Notes under the pieces: model-generated
The model's database searches: none
Told to the model about the DNA's origin: nothing
The model's input: the letters and a program-made list of their open reading frames with translations, nothing else
In this document: piece after piece, positions 1 through 8,103 of the stretch
How the letters are laid out: every line of letters begins with the position of its first letter
Position numbering within the stretch: the stretch's first letter is position 1
Assembly: GCF_003865345.1 (NCBI RefSeq)
Contig: NZ_RMVE01000002.1
Span: 682,001-746,000 of the forward strand
Direction of reading: 5' to 3'
From: Nonlabens xiamenensis
GTDB lineage: Bacteria; Bacteroidota; Bacteroidia; Flavobacteriales; Flavobacteriaceae
DNA: 64,000 bases
Program-made: the position numbers and the translations under genes

Positions 1-1010
1 ACTTCAATGTACTCAAATTCAATCAAGACCATGAGTATGGCAAACTGAGCGGCCGTAAGCTGGAGGACATGATTGCGAATACCCGCGAACTCACCGCACA
101 AAGTGAAAAAGAGAATCCGCAGGACTTTGCCTTGTGGAAAAAAGCCAGCCCAGAGCATATCATGAGATGGCCCAGTCCGTGGGGCGATGGATTTCCCGGA
201 TGGCACCTGGAATGTACGGTAATGAGCTCCAAGTATCTGGGAGAAACATTTGACATCCATGGTGGTGGGATGGACCTGAAATTCCCGCACCACGAATGCG
301 AAATCGCACAAGGAGAAGCTGCCCATGGACACTCTCCAGTTAATTACTGGATGCATGCCAATATGTTGACGCTCAACGGTCAAAAAATGTCCAAATCCAC
401 TGGAAACAGCATCTTACCTCAAGAGCTTTTTACCGGAGAAAATGATTTCATGGAAAAGGCTTTTGCCCCAAGCGTCGTCAGATTTTTTATGATGCAAGCA
501 CATTACGGCTCTATACTTGACTTTAGTAATGAGGCCATACTTGCGGCTGAAAAAGGCTTTAACCGCCTGACCGAAGCCATCAAAATCATGGATCAATTAT
601 CGCCCGTTGATCGATCCAGCGTGGACATTGCTTCTTGGAAATCCAGTTGCTATGCTGCGATGAACGATGATTTTAATACGCCTATTTTGATTGCCGAATT
701 GTTCAATGCGGTCAAATATATACATGCCATCAAGGAGGGGACCGAGCAAATTTCAACCCAGGACCTCAAGGAATTTAAAACTTGTATGCAGGCTTTTTAT
801 ACTGATGTTCTAGGTTTAAAAAACGATCAGGATGCCACCACACAAGACGGAAAGCCTCTGGATGGAGCCATGAAATTGATTATTGAACTCAGGGCGCAAG
901 CTAGGGCCAATAAGGACTGGGCTACTAGTGATAAAATAAGGGACGAATTGGCTGCAGCAGGCATCCAGCTCAAAGATGGGGCCGAAGGAACCAGCTACAG
1001 CTTGGAATAA
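1..1010 (+). CDS. cysS: Cysteinyl-tRNA synthetase, 3' part (start lies before the window)
   Basis: The reading frame is open from the left edge of the window, so only the C-terminal two thirds or so is present. The enzyme charges tRNA-Cys in the cytoplasm. Visible family marks are the catalytic-domain stretch [15 protein letters not shown], the metal-binding segment [10 protein letters not shown], and the class I KMSKS signature in [12 protein letters not shown]. The C-terminal helical tRNA-binding part is complete and ends in TAA at 1008-1010. The HIGH motif must lie upstream of the window. The first in-frame ATG at 69 is internal and not the true start. yidD follows after 5 bases, so the two are probably cotranscribed. 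Confidence 0.96.
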   Translation, partial: FNVLKFNQDHEYGKLSGRKLEDMIANTRELTAQSEKENPQDFALWKKASPEHIMRWPSPWGDGFPGWHLECTVMSSKYLGETFDIHGGGMDLKFPHHECEIAQGEAAHGHSPVNYWMHANMLTLNGQKMSKSTGNSILPQELFTGENDFMEKAFAPSVVRFFMMQAHYGSILDFSNEAILAAEKGFNRLTEAIKIMDQLSPVDRSSVDIASWKSSCYAAMNDDFNTPILIAELFNAVKYIHAIKEGTEQISTQDLKEFKTCMQAFYTDVLGLKNDQDATTQDGKPLDGAMKLIIELRAQARANKDWATSDKIRDELAAAGIQLKDGAEGTSYSLE

Positions 1011-1015
1011 TACTT

Positions 1016-1237
1016 ATGAAAAAAAAATTGGCAACTCCTTTTTTGGGATTGATCAGGCTGTATCAACAGCTGATCTCTCCCTGGACGCCTGCGAGTTGTC
1101 GGTACCAACCCACCTGTTCCCAATACAGCAAAGAGGCTTTGGAAAAATATGGACTCTGGAAAGGCGGTAAACTCGCGCTGAAAAGGATATTGAGTTGTCA
1201 TCCTTGGGGAGGAAAGGGATATGATCCCGTGCCTTAA
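1016..1237 (+). CDS. yidD: YidD, membrane protein insertion efficiency factor
   Basis: A 73-residue protein with the hallmark YidD pattern: an N-terminal amphipathic stretch ([12 protein letters not shown]), the cysteine motif [15 protein letters not shown], and the C-terminal [13 protein letters not shown]. The family is thought to assist YidC-mediated insertion of inner-membrane proteins at the cytoplasmic face of the membrane. It begins 6 bases after the cysS stop, which suggests one transcript. Length is normal for the family (about 70-85 residues). Confidence 0.95.
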   Translation: MKKKLATPFLGLIRLYQQLISPWTPASCRYQPTCSQYSKEALEKYGLWKGGKLALKRILSCHPWGGKGYDPVP

Positions 1238-1276
1238 ATGTTGGATGCATAATGTACCTTAGCAAAAAAAACAACG

Positions 1277-2752
1277 GTGTCTTCATCCCAAATTTTGTTA
1301 ACCATTGCTGCCTACTTTGCTGTGTTGGTGGCTATTTCATTTGTCGTAGGTCGCAAAGGTGATAGCGCTACCTTCTTTAGAGGAAATCGATCCTCTCCCT
1401 GGTTTGTGGTCGCATTCGGTATGATTGGAGCTTCCTTGAGCGGAGTGACCTTCATCTCGGTTCCAGGAGCGGTAGAGGAAGGCGCAATGAATTATTTTCA
1501 GGTGGTACTGGGATATGTGCTGGGGTATCTTGTAATCGGCACCGTACTCTTGCCATTATATTACCGTAAAAACCTGACCTCTATATATTCCTATCTGGAA
1601 GAACGCTACGGCTCGGCCGCACAAATTACGGGTTCCAGCTTTTTTATTTTGTCCAGGATAGTCGGTGCAAGTTTTCGATTATATCTGGTAGCGGGAGTAT
1701 TACAAACTTTTGTCTTTGAACAAATGGGGGTAGAATTTTGGCAGACGGTCACATTTACCGTATTGTTGATCTGGCTGTACACCTTTAAGTCTGGTATCAA
1801 AACAATTGTTTGGACGGATACCCTTCAAACTCTTTTTATGCTATTGGCCGTGGGTGTAGCCATATACTACGTAGCCCAAAGCATGGACCTCAACGGATTT
1901 GGTGAGCTCACTGATTTTATTGCGGAAAGTCAATATTCTCAAATCTTCTTTTTTGACGATTGGAAAAGCGGGCAATATTTTTTCAAGCAGTTTTTATCTG
2001 GCGCGTTTATCGCCATTGTGATGACTGGTCTGGATCAGGATATGATGCAGAAAAACCTGACTTGTCGAAGTCTGGGTGACGCACAGAAAAACATGTTTTG
2101 GTTCACCATTGTTTTGACGATTGTCAATTTGGTGTTTCTAGGACTAGGGGTATTATTAACCGCTTTCGCGAAAGCGGAACAAATTACTGCCAACAAGGAT
2201 CAATTGTTTCCCGCAATCGCCCTGGACCAAAATCTGGGTATTGGTTTAGGACTGTGTTTTATATTAGGACTGGTGGCTGCGGCCTATTCCAGTGCAGACA
2301 GTGCGTTGACCTCTCTGACCACTTCTTTCTCTGTCGATTTGTTGGACCTTGAAAAAAAATATAATCAGCAACAGCAACAAAGGATTCGCAAATGGGTTCA
2401 TGTAGGCTTTTCTCTTGTACTGATTGGTGTGATCGTGGGTTTTGAATATTTGATCAAGGATGACAGTGTGATCAACAAATTGTTTCAGTTTGCTGGATAC
2501 ACCTATGGTCCATTACTAGGGTTATTTGGTTTTGGAATATTGACCAAGAGAAGACTTCATCATTGGGCAACCCCCATCATTGCGATATGTTCGCCATTTT
2601 TAGCCTACGGAATTAGCGTCTGGGCCATGGCTGCCTATGAATTTGAATTTGGCTTTTTTATACTGTTGGTCAACGGTGCCTTATGCTTTTTGGGACTGTT
2701 TATAGCGTCCCTGTTTCAGCCACATTCTAATACTGACGTGTCCCCAGCATAA
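1277..2752 (+). CDS. Sodium:solute symporter (SSS family)
   Basis: A 491-residue polytopic inner-membrane protein that starts at a GTG; no in-frame ATG is available upstream. About 13 hydrophobic segments and the SSS pattern (GRKGDSATFFRGNRSSPW near residue 25, GASLSGVTFISVPG near residue 57, YSSADSALTSLTTSFSVD near residue 340) place it in the Na+-coupled solute carrier family. The substrate cannot be read from sequence. No inner-membrane importer is seen inside the alginate locus that starts 1.8 kb downstream, so uronate import is possible but unproven. It carries one copy of the dispersed palindrome (TAFAKAEQ). Its 3' end overlaps the convergent CoA-binding gene by 26 bases. Confidence 0.9.
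   Translation: MSSSQILLTIAAYFAVLVAISFVVGRKGDSATFFRGNRSSPWFVVAFGMIGASLSGVTFISVPGAVEEGAMNYFQVVLGYVLGYLVIGTVLLPLYYRKNLTSIYSYLEERYGSAAQITGSSFFILSRIVGASFRLYLVAGVLQTFVFEQMGVEFWQTVTFTVLLIWLYTFKSGIKTIVWTDTLQTLFMLLAVGVAIYYVAQSMDLNGFGELTDFIAESQYSQIFFFDDWKSGQYFFKQFLSGAFIAIVMTGLDQDMMQKNLTCRSLGDAQKNMFWFTIVLTIVNLVFLGLGVLLTAFAKAEQITANKDQLFPAIALDQNLGIGLGLCFILGLVAAAYSSADSALTSLTTSFSVDLLDLEKKYNQQQQQRIRKWVHVGFSLVLIGVIVGFEYLIKDDSVINKLFQFAGYTYGPLLGLFGFGILTKRRLHHWATPIIAICSPFLAYGISVWAMAAYEFEFGFFILLVNGALCFLGLFIASLFQPHSNTDVSPA
2160..2177. repeat. Dispersed palindrome, copy 1 (18 bp)
   Basis: Perfect palindrome CCGCTTTCGCGAAAGCGG inside the sodium:solute symporter gene, where it is read as AFAKA. The outer pair C-G extends the common 16-bp form. 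Confidence 0.95.
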
Positions 2753-3089
2753 CCAGTGTACAAGCTACTTCAGGAAAGATACCATTCTCTTTCAACAGCT
2801 GTTGGAATTCAGGATTTTCCGTTCCCGGATTAAAGATCACGCGCTCTGGCCTCAGATTGAGGATATAATCATAATAAGAAACTTGTCTTTTGGGGTTTAA
2901 ATACAGCGTCACCGTATTGATATCAGTAAAAGGAACCATCTCTGTATGGATTTTTACGTCATCAACCACCCCTTCCCGCAGACCTATAGCTACAGTTTCT
3001 ATGTTGTTTTTGCGCAATCTATGAATGGCTATATTGGAATATCGCTCCACCTTAAGTGAGGCTCCCAATACCAAAGTTTTTTTGGACAT
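2727..3089 (-). CDS. CoA-binding domain protein (YccU-like)
   Basis: A small Rossmann-fold protein of the CoA_binding family. It shows KKTLVLGASLKVERYSNIAI at the N-terminus, a nucleotide-binding glycine turn and YCCU-type order, followed by NPKRQVSYYDYILNLRPERVIFNPGTENPEF. The family resembles the CoA-binding domain of succinyl-CoA synthetase; the biochemical role of the stand-alone form is not settled. I chose the ATG at 3089 (MSKKTLVLGAS); an in-frame ATG three codons earlier (3098) is also possible. The 3' end overlaps that of the symporter gene by 26 bases, tail to tail. Confidence 0.85.
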   Translation of the reverse strand: MSKKTLVLGASLKVERYSNIAIHRLRKNNIETVAIGLREGVVDDVKIHTEMVPFTDINTVTLYLNPKRQVSYYDYILNLRPERVIFNPGTENPEFQQLLKENGIFPEVACTLVMLGTRQY

Positions 3090-3136
3090 TTTTATCATTT
3101 AAGCTGTAACAATATACAAAATGTATCGTCTTTTAA

Positions 3137-3170
3137 TTGAAGGAAGTGATAAAGCCTTCTGATTTATTTG
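3137..3170 (+). promoter_or_regulatory. Candidate promoter upstream of a possible orphan small RNA
   Basis: TTG at 3137-3139 followed after 23 bases by TTTATTTG at 3163-3170, one mismatch from the Bacteroidota -7 pattern TAnnTTTG. It points toward the hairpin at 3256-3283 rather than directly toward a coding region. Confidence 0.3.
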
Positions 3171-3176
3171 GTAATT

Positions 3177-3284
3177 GAATTTTATGAAAAAGAAAATTCA
3201 AAGGTTAATAATCGTATAGTTCATAATTAATGGTTAGTGTTATTATACGATTTAGAAATCCCGGGCTTGCAGGCCCGGGATTTT
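3177..3284 (+). ncRNA. Possible small RNA in the gap before the DMT transporter
   Basis: The 259-base gap between the two flanking genes holds no credible reading frame. It shows a candidate promoter (3137-3170), a 9-bp inverted repeat AATCGTATA/TATACGATT (3210-3218 with 3244-3252), and immediately after it a GC-rich terminator hairpin. No upstream plus-strand gene ends here, so the terminator needs a transcript of its own. This is inference; I do not recognise a known RNA family. Confidence 0.3.
3256..3284 (+). terminator. Strong hairpin followed by a T-rich run
   Basis: Perfect 11-bp stem AAATCCCGGGC (3256-3266) with GCCCGGGATTT (3273-3283), a 6-base loop, then TTGTTTGT. Shape and T-run fit a factor-independent terminator on the plus strand. 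It lies 74 bases before the next plus-strand start. Confidence 0.7.
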
Positions 3285-3357
3285 GTTTGTAGCAAATTAG
3301 GTACTCTCCTCTTCTTTGCAAATTTTGGTTGATCTTTGATGCCAAATTAACTTCCGG

Positions 3358-4206
3358 ATGAACCTGCTGCGAAGAGCTATTTTATTTATGATATTGAGCA
3401 CCATGGCTTTTGCCGTGATGAACACCCAAGCCAAACACCTCTCTGAACAAGGCTTTAGTGCCTACCAATTGCTCTTTTTCAGATCACTGGGTACCTTGAT
3501 GATTACTATGCCTTATTTGGTTTGGAAACGCATGTCTATTTGGGGGAATAAAAGAGGTTTATTGGTGTTGAGAGGAGTAGCGGGAGCTGCCTCACTATTG
3601 TTATATTTTGCCTCGTTGTCTCATCTTCCTGTAGGTACGGCTGTGGTCCTGCGTTACCTCTCTCCTATTTTTGCAGCTTTCATTGCCGTGGTATGGCTGA
3701 AAGAATCGGTACGCCCCATTCAATGGTTGTTTTTTCTGTTGGCTTTTGCAGGCGTGCTGCTCATTAAAGGAGTAGGCGGAGACATGAGTTGGCTGGGGCT
3801 CGGACTGATTCTTTCCTCTGCTATAATCTTGGGGTTGGTATTTGTGAGTATTGCCAAGATTGGAACTTCCGATCATCCCATGGTTATCATCAATTACTTT
3901 ATGGCTATGGGAACCATTTTGGGAGGTTTGCTCAGTATTTATTTCTGGAAAAACCCCATCGGTACGCAGTGGTGGTGGTTGATCGGTCTGGGATGGATAG
4001 GCTTTATAGGCCAGTTATTTATGACCAAAGCTTTCCAGATGGCAGCAACGCACCAAGTCGCCCCCTTAAAATACCTGGAAGTTCTTTTTACCGTAATGAT
4101 GGGTATCGTTTGGTTTGGCGAATTTTACAGCCTGTGGGCTTTACTAGGTATGGTAATGGTACTGACGGGATTACTATTAAATATGTTTTTTAAATCCGCT
4201 AAATAG
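3358..4206 (+). CDS. EamA/DMT family transporter
   Basis: A 282-residue inner-membrane protein with about ten hydrophobic helices in two related halves, the arrangement of EamA (drug/metabolite transporter) proteins. The repeat signature is visible as a PVGTAVVLRYLSPIFAAFIAVVWL-like region near residue 90 and again as a VAPLKYLEVLFTVMMGIVWFGE-like region near residue 235 (each pairs a conserved P/Y region with a charged E ending). Such proteins usually export amino acids, metabolites or toxic compounds; the substrate is unknown here. It stands alone, transcribed toward the alginate locus but separated from it by about 440 bases. Confidence 0.88.
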   Translation: MNLLRRAILFMILSTMAFAVMNTQAKHLSEQGFSAYQLLFFRSLGTLMITMPYLVWKRMSIWGNKRGLLVLRGVAGAASLLLYFASLSHLPVGTAVVLRYLSPIFAAFIAVVWLKESVRPIQWLFFLLAFAGVLLIKGVGGDMSWLGLGLILSSAIILGLVFVSIAKIGTSDHPMVIINYFMAMGTILGGLLSIYFWKNPIGTQWWWLIGLGWIGFIGQLFMTKAFQMAATHQVAPLKYLEVLFTVMMGIVWFGEFYSLWALLGMVMVLTGLLLNMFFKSAK

Positions 4207-4552
4207 TCTAAGTCTTTTTTTAGCCCAAATGCACGGGACGCACATTTGCAAGGCTTGCCCCTCATGGGCTAAAAGTTTCAGCTCATGTTGTATTTGACAG
4301 CAACTCTCGTCTATTTCAGAATCATTCTAATAGAAATATCGGTGAGCCACATTCGTAAGATTTTCTTCTCTTCAAGCTATTCTTTCACCACCTACTTTCA
4401 ACGGCTGTATATCCTGTACAACCAGTTTCCTTTTCCCATGAAAACCAAATCAAAAATCCCATTTTAAACCACCTCCCTCTTTTGTAAAACGGATCAAAGT
4501 ATTAACAAAACGATTCTATTTTTTTCATTTTCGAAAAAATAAATAAGAAAAT
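4207..4552. other. Gap between the DMT transporter and the alginate operon
   Basis: I see no credible gene here. A 10-bp inverted repeat TTTTAGCCCA (4218-4227) with TGGGCTAAAA (4265-4274) encloses about 37 bases with a smaller internal repeat; there is no T-run after it on either strand, so it is not an obvious terminator. The rest is AT-rich and leads into the alginate promoter. Confidence 0.6.
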
Positions 4553-4582
4553 TTGCCAAAAACCTAAAATCCGCTTATTTTG
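4553..4582 (+). promoter_or_regulatory. Candidate promoter of the PL17-kdgF-SDR operon
   Basis: TTG (4553-4555), 19-base spacer, TTATTTTG (4575-4582), one mismatch from TAnnTTTG. The operator-like element at 4579-4607 begins inside the -7 box and covers the likely start of transcription, which suits repression. Confidence 0.55.
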
Positions 4583-4607
4583 GGTGACCAAACTGGTCAA
4601 CCAATTT
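4579..4607 (+). promoter_or_regulatory. UxuR/ExuR-like operator, site A
   Basis: A 29-base element whose core AAACTGGTCAACCAATTT (4590-4607) matches 15 of 18 positions of the E. coli UxuR/ExuR consensus AAATTGGTATACCAATTT. The whole 29-base block matches 24 of 29 positions of the element in front of gntR (23736-23764, opposite strand). The TGGT-N2-ACCA heart is typical of FCD-type GntR regulators of hexuronate genes, so the GntR protein at 22999-23718 is the likely binder. Confidence 0.65.
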
Positions 4608-4643
4608 TTTGCTTTATCCGATCGACACCACTCCTTTTTGCCC

Positions 4644-6869
4644 ATGAAAAAACTATTGCTCGTATTATTGCTTTGCTGCTGCGTCTCCTGTCAAAAAAAA
4701 TCAAATGATGAAGTCAAAAAGGACTCGACATCTTCAGAGAATGATGCATCGCCCCAACTCTTGTTAACCAAGAGCGGCATTGAAGCTTTTAGACAATCAG
4801 ATGCAGCACTCTTGAACAATTCTACCAATGAATTAAAGCGTCAAGTGAACCGTATCCTTAAGGACGCTATAAATATTCCCTTACCCAAAGACGCTGGTGG
4901 AGGATACACTCATGAACAGCATAAAAAGAATTACGCTTCATTATATCAGCTGGCTATCTCCCACAGATTAACTGCTGACAGTACTACATTGGCTTATATC
5001 AAAAAGATGTTGAAAGGCTATGCTGATCTTTATCCGCAGTTACCCCTTCACCCTAAAGCCAAGGAAAATCATCCCCCAGGAAAATTGTACTGGCAAGGTC
5101 TTAACGAGGCGGTTAGTCTCTTTTATATCATACAGGCTTATGACCTGAGCAGGGAGTTTATGACGCCAGAAGAACGCAAGCATGTAGAGGATAACCTACT
5201 TCGGCCCATGGCCGATTTTCTGAGCGTGGACAGCTACGACATATTTAATAAAATCCATAACCACGGGACTTGGTCAGTGGCTGCCGTTGGCATGACCGGT
5301 ATGGTTTTAAAAGATGACGACATGGTTGAGCGGGCCATAAGAGGATCCAATAAAGACGCCAAGACTGGATTCCTGGCCCAATTGGACCAATTATTTTCTG
5401 CAGATGGTTTCTATGCTGAAGGTCCGTACTACCATCGTTATGCGATTTTACCGTTTATCGCTTTCGCGAAAGCGATCCAACAAAACCGCCCAGAGGAACA
5501 AATATTTAGCTACCGTGACAGCATCCTCCAAAAGGCGGTCAAAACCTTGCTACAATTGACCGACGAGCAAGGAAGGTTTTACCCCATCAACGACGCGATT
5601 AAAAGTAAAACCTGGGATTCCCCCGAAGTTTTATTTGCCACAAATATTGCCTATGCAGCTTATGAAGACCCAACTCTGTTACCAGTGATCAAACATATGG
5701 GAAAGGTTTCCTTTACCGATGCTGGTGCACAGGCCGCTGCAAACATTAATTCAGAAACGCCCATCGTCTATGACCGACCCAGCCAAGTCATCAGGGATGG
5801 CGTTGAAGGTAATAAAGGAGGAATTGCCCTCTTAAGAAGTCCGCAATTTGGAAGCGGACAACTACAGGCCGTATTCAAATTTTCTACCCAGGGCATGGGT
5901 CATGGGCATTTTGATCGATTAAGTCTTTCCGTATATGACCATGGGGAGGAGATCATCCCAGACTACGGCGCAGCCCGTTTCTTGAACATAGAGGCTAAAC
6001 GTGGCGGCAGATACTTACCAGAAAATAAATCCTATGCCAGACACAGTATTGCCCATTCTACGGTTGTCCTCAATGAACGATCTCACTACAACGCCCAAGT
6101 TGAAAACTCTGAAGACCATGCTTCCATTTTAGTAGATGCCCAAGTTCAATCGGATAGATGGCAAAGCGTGACCGCAATAGACAGTACCGCCTACGATGGT
6201 AGTGATTTAAAACGCAGCTTGGTCATGATCAACGATAGCAGCATCACCCATAGACCTTTTATTATTGATTTTTTTGAAGTTACCGCTGAGGAAAAAACGA
6301 GCATGGATCTTAACTATCCTTTCGAGGGGGATATTATTCACACTGGATTTGACTACACCAGGCCTTTAGAAAAAGAAATTTTGGGCGTGCAAGATGGGTA
6401 TCAACATTTGGAAGTGCTGGCAAAAGGCCAGCCCAAGGACGGGACAAATTTCATTAAGTTTACTTTCTTACAAGCCGGGAGGTTCTATACGATTAGCAGT
6501 TTGACAGATCAGAACACCGAAATACGTCTCACCCAAACTGGCGCCCTGGACCCAGAATTTAACCTGAATAGTCAACGCCATTTACTGCTTCGACAAACCG
6601 ACAAGGTCCATCACAATTTTGTAACGATTATTGAACCACACGGTTTTTTTGACCCGATCAATGAAACAGTTGGCCAACCAGAACCTACAATCCGTGGATT
6701 GAGTTACGAACGTCAAGGCAACGTTGACATTGTTAGTTTTGAGGCTGATGGAAAAACCTATCTTTATGTAAAAGTTAGAGAAAATGATCGCCTAAAAAAT
6801 CACCGTATTAACTATAACAAAAAAACATACACTTGGGAAGGACCTAAGTATTTAATCAAGATACCATGA
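4644..6869 (+). CDS. PL17 oligoalginate lyase (heparinase II/III-type), lipoprotein
   Basis: A 741-residue lyase predicted to cut alginate oligomers exolytically to unsaturated monouronate. It starts at the ATG at 4644, which gives a clean lipoprotein signal MKKLLLVLLLCCCVSC; the longer frame from GTG 4584 would overlap the operator. An N-terminal alpha/alpha barrel carries KIHNHGTW (Asn206, His207) and EGPYYHRY (Tyr262/263), and the C-terminal heparinase II/III domain carries GHGHFD (His420/422). These match the catalytic Asn/His/Tyr/His set known from PL17 enzymes. It leads the operon and overlaps kdgF by 4 bases. A palindrome copy encodes AFAKA near residue 273, right after the Tyr motif. 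Confidence 0.92.
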   Translation: MKKLLLVLLLCCCVSCQKKSNDEVKKDSTSSENDASPQLLLTKSGIEAFRQSDAALLNNSTNELKRQVNRILKDAINIPLPKDAGGGYTHEQHKKNYASLYQLAISHRLTADSTTLAYIKKMLKGYADLYPQLPLHPKAKENHPPGKLYWQGLNEAVSLFYIIQAYDLSREFMTPEERKHVEDNLLRPMADFLSVDSYDIFNKIHNHGTWSVAAVGMTGMVLKDDDMVERAIRGSNKDAKTGFLAQLDQLFSADGFYAEGPYYHRYAILPFIAFAKAIQQNRPEEQIFSYRDSILQKAVKTLLQLTDEQGRFYPINDAIKSKTWDSPEVLFATNIAYAAYEDPTLLPVIKHMGKVSFTDAGAQAAANINSETPIVYDRPSQVIRDGVEGNKGGIALLRSPQFGSGQLQAVFKFSTQGMGHGHFDRLSLSVYDHGEEIIPDYGAARFLNIEAKRGGRYLPENKSYARHSIAHSTVVLNERSHYNAQVENSEDHASILVDAQVQSDRWQSVTAIDSTAYDGSDLKRSLVMINDSSITHRPFIIDFFEVTAEEKTSMDLNYPFEGDIIHTGFDYTRPLEKEILGVQDGYQHLEVLAKGQPKDGTNFIKFTFLQAGRFYTISSLTDQNTEIRLTQTGALDPEFNLNSQRHLLLRQTDKVHHNFVTIIEPHGFFDPINETVGQPEPTIRGLSYERQGNVDIVSFEADGKTYLYVKVRENDRLKNHRINYNKKTYTWEGPKYLIKIP
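5457..5476. repeat. Dispersed palindrome, copy 2 (20 bp)
   Basis: Perfect palindrome ATCGCTTTCGCGAAAGCGAT in the PL17 gene, read as AFAKA. The two outer pairs (A-T, T-A) differ from copy 1 yet remain complementary. Confidence 0.95.
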
Positions 6870-7234
6870 AAAATCAAAAAATCATTACTCCTTCATTTTT
6901 TAAAGACAAAGATCACCCTTGGGAGACTGTTGGAGAGGGAATCTCTCGGCAGTTTGTAGGTTATGACACGCAAATCATGATGGTCAAAGTGAAATTTGAA
7001 AAAGGAGCACAAGGTTATGTACATGACCACTTTCATTCACAGGCTACCTATGTGGCCTCTGGAAAATTTAAAGTAAGTATCGACGGACAAGAAAAAATAT
7101 TGGAAGCTGGTGATGGCTTTTACATACCGCCCAATCTTCCGCATGGAGCTATATGCGAGGAAGCGGGTATGCTGATCGATGTTTTCTCTCCGATCAGGGA
7201 AGACTTTTTAGACATCAAAGTGAATAAAAAATAA
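6866..7234 (+). CDS. kdgF: KdgF-type cupin, unsaturated uronate linearising protein
   Basis: A 122-residue single-domain cupin with HDHFHSQATYVASGKFKVSI (metal-binding histidines in the first cupin motif) and the second motif GDGFYIPPNLPHGA. KdgF proteins speed up conversion of 4,5-unsaturated monouronates from pectin or alginate to the linear ketone DEH/DKI. The start codon overlaps the PL17 stop by 4 bases, so translation is coupled, and the DEH reductase follows after 8 bases. The position between lyase and reductase matches the order of the pathway. Confidence 0.9.
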   Translation: MKNQKIITPSFFKDKDHPWETVGEGISRQFVGYDTQIMMVKVKFEKGAQGYVHDHFHSQATYVASGKFKVSIDGQEKILEAGDGFYIPPNLPHGAICEEAGMLIDVFSPIREDFLDIKVNKK

Positions 7235-7242
7235 AACACATC

Positions 7243-8004
7243 ATGAAAAATAAAGGAAGAGTAGCCATAGTTACAGGAGCAACAGGCGGGATTGGATTTG
7301 AAACTGCTAAGCGCTTGGGCACGGAAGGATTTATTGTTGTTCTGAATGGTCGTAATGATGAGGAGGGAGCAAAACGTGTCCAGGAGCTTAAGGAACTGGG
7401 AATTGATTGTGCTTACGCTGGATTTGATGTCACGGACGAATCACTTGTAACTCAGCATATTGAACGCATAGGTAAGCAATATGGTCGTATTGACGTGCTG
7501 GTCAATAATGCCGGCGGATTAGTAGGCAGATCCAGATTTGAGGAAATGACTACTGAATTTTATAAATCCGTTATGGCTTTAAATCTAGATTCGGTCTTTT
7601 TCACCTCCCGGGCGGCCATCCCATTTTTGAAAAAAGGAACCCATCCAACGATTATAAACTACACCTCCAATGCAGGTTGGACTGCTGGAGGTCCTGGAGC
7701 CGGAATCTATGGAACTTCTAAAGCCGCTGTTCATGCAATGACCAGAGCACTGGCCAAAGATCTGGCCGAATATGGCATCAGAGTCAATGCTGTTTCTCCA
7801 GGAACCATAGATACCAATTTTCATGCTCAGATTAAATCCACTAAACCCGAGGTTTTTGCGTCTTGGGCCAACAATATCTTGTTGGGCAGGTTAGGTAAAC
7901 CAGAAGATGTAAGCGGTGTAATTGCTTTCCTCGCCAGTGAGGATGCCTCTTTTATTACTGCAGAAACCATCCAGATAGGCGGTGGACAAGCTTTGGGTAT
8001 CTAA
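7243..8004 (+). CDS. SDR-family DEH reductase (DEH to KDG)
   Basis: A 253-residue short-chain dehydrogenase. The cofactor motif TGATGGIG is at residues 11-18, NNAG near 88-91, and the catalytic triad is Ser142, Tyr156 and Lys160 (YGTSK). Context strongly suggests 4-deoxy-L-erythro-5-hexoseulose uronate (DEH) reductase, which makes 2-keto-3-deoxygluconate with NAD(P)H; the family alone would not prove this. It is third in the operon after PL17 and kdgF. The next pathway steps, kdgK and kdgA, lie at the far end of the locus (23.9-25.5 kb). A 14-bp stem terminator follows. Confidence 0.85.
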   Translation: MKNKGRVAIVTGATGGIGFETAKRLGTEGFIVVLNGRNDEEGAKRVQELKELGIDCAYAGFDVTDESLVTQHIERIGKQYGRIDVLVNNAGGLVGRSRFEEMTTEFYKSVMALNLDSVFFTSRAAIPFLKKGTHPTIINYTSNAGWTAGGPGAGIYGTSKAAVHAMTRALAKDLAEYGIRVNAVSPGTIDTNFHAQIKSTKPEVFASWANNILLGRLGKPEDVSGVIAFLASEDASFITAETIQIGGGQALGI

Positions 8005-8022
8005 TCAAAACAACTTTAAAAA

Positions 8023-8075
8023 AAGAGGCCGTCCAAAAAGAAACTTCATACTGTGTATGGACTTTTTGGACGGCC
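8023..8075. terminator. Bidirectional hairpin between convergent genes, also a repeated element
   Basis: Perfect 14-bp stem GGCCGTCCAAAAAG (8027-8040) with CTTTTTGGACGGCC (8062-8075), with a further short CATAC/GTATG pairing in the loop. It lies between the convergent DEH reductase and uxaC genes and can terminate both. Its left arm with flanks is identical over 25 bases to 50922-50946, so it is also a member of a repeated family. Confidence 0.75.
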
Positions 8076-8103
8076 ACTTTTAGTTTTTGGTATCAACTAA
8101 ATC

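Noticed and set aside
2727-2752. 26-base overlap of two convergent genes as an assembly or annotation error
   Set aside because: Both reading frames keep family sequence close to their ends, so the tail-to-tail overlap appears real and is not rare in compact genomes.
4285-4467. 60-codon frame in the gap before the alginate operon
   Set aside because: No family features, no promoter close by, AT-rich low-complexity composition; it overlaps an inverted-repeat area and looks like chance.
4584-4643. Upstream GTG start for the PL17 lyase
   Set aside because: It would add 20 residues before a perfect lipoprotein signal and would put coding sequence over the operator and transcription start.
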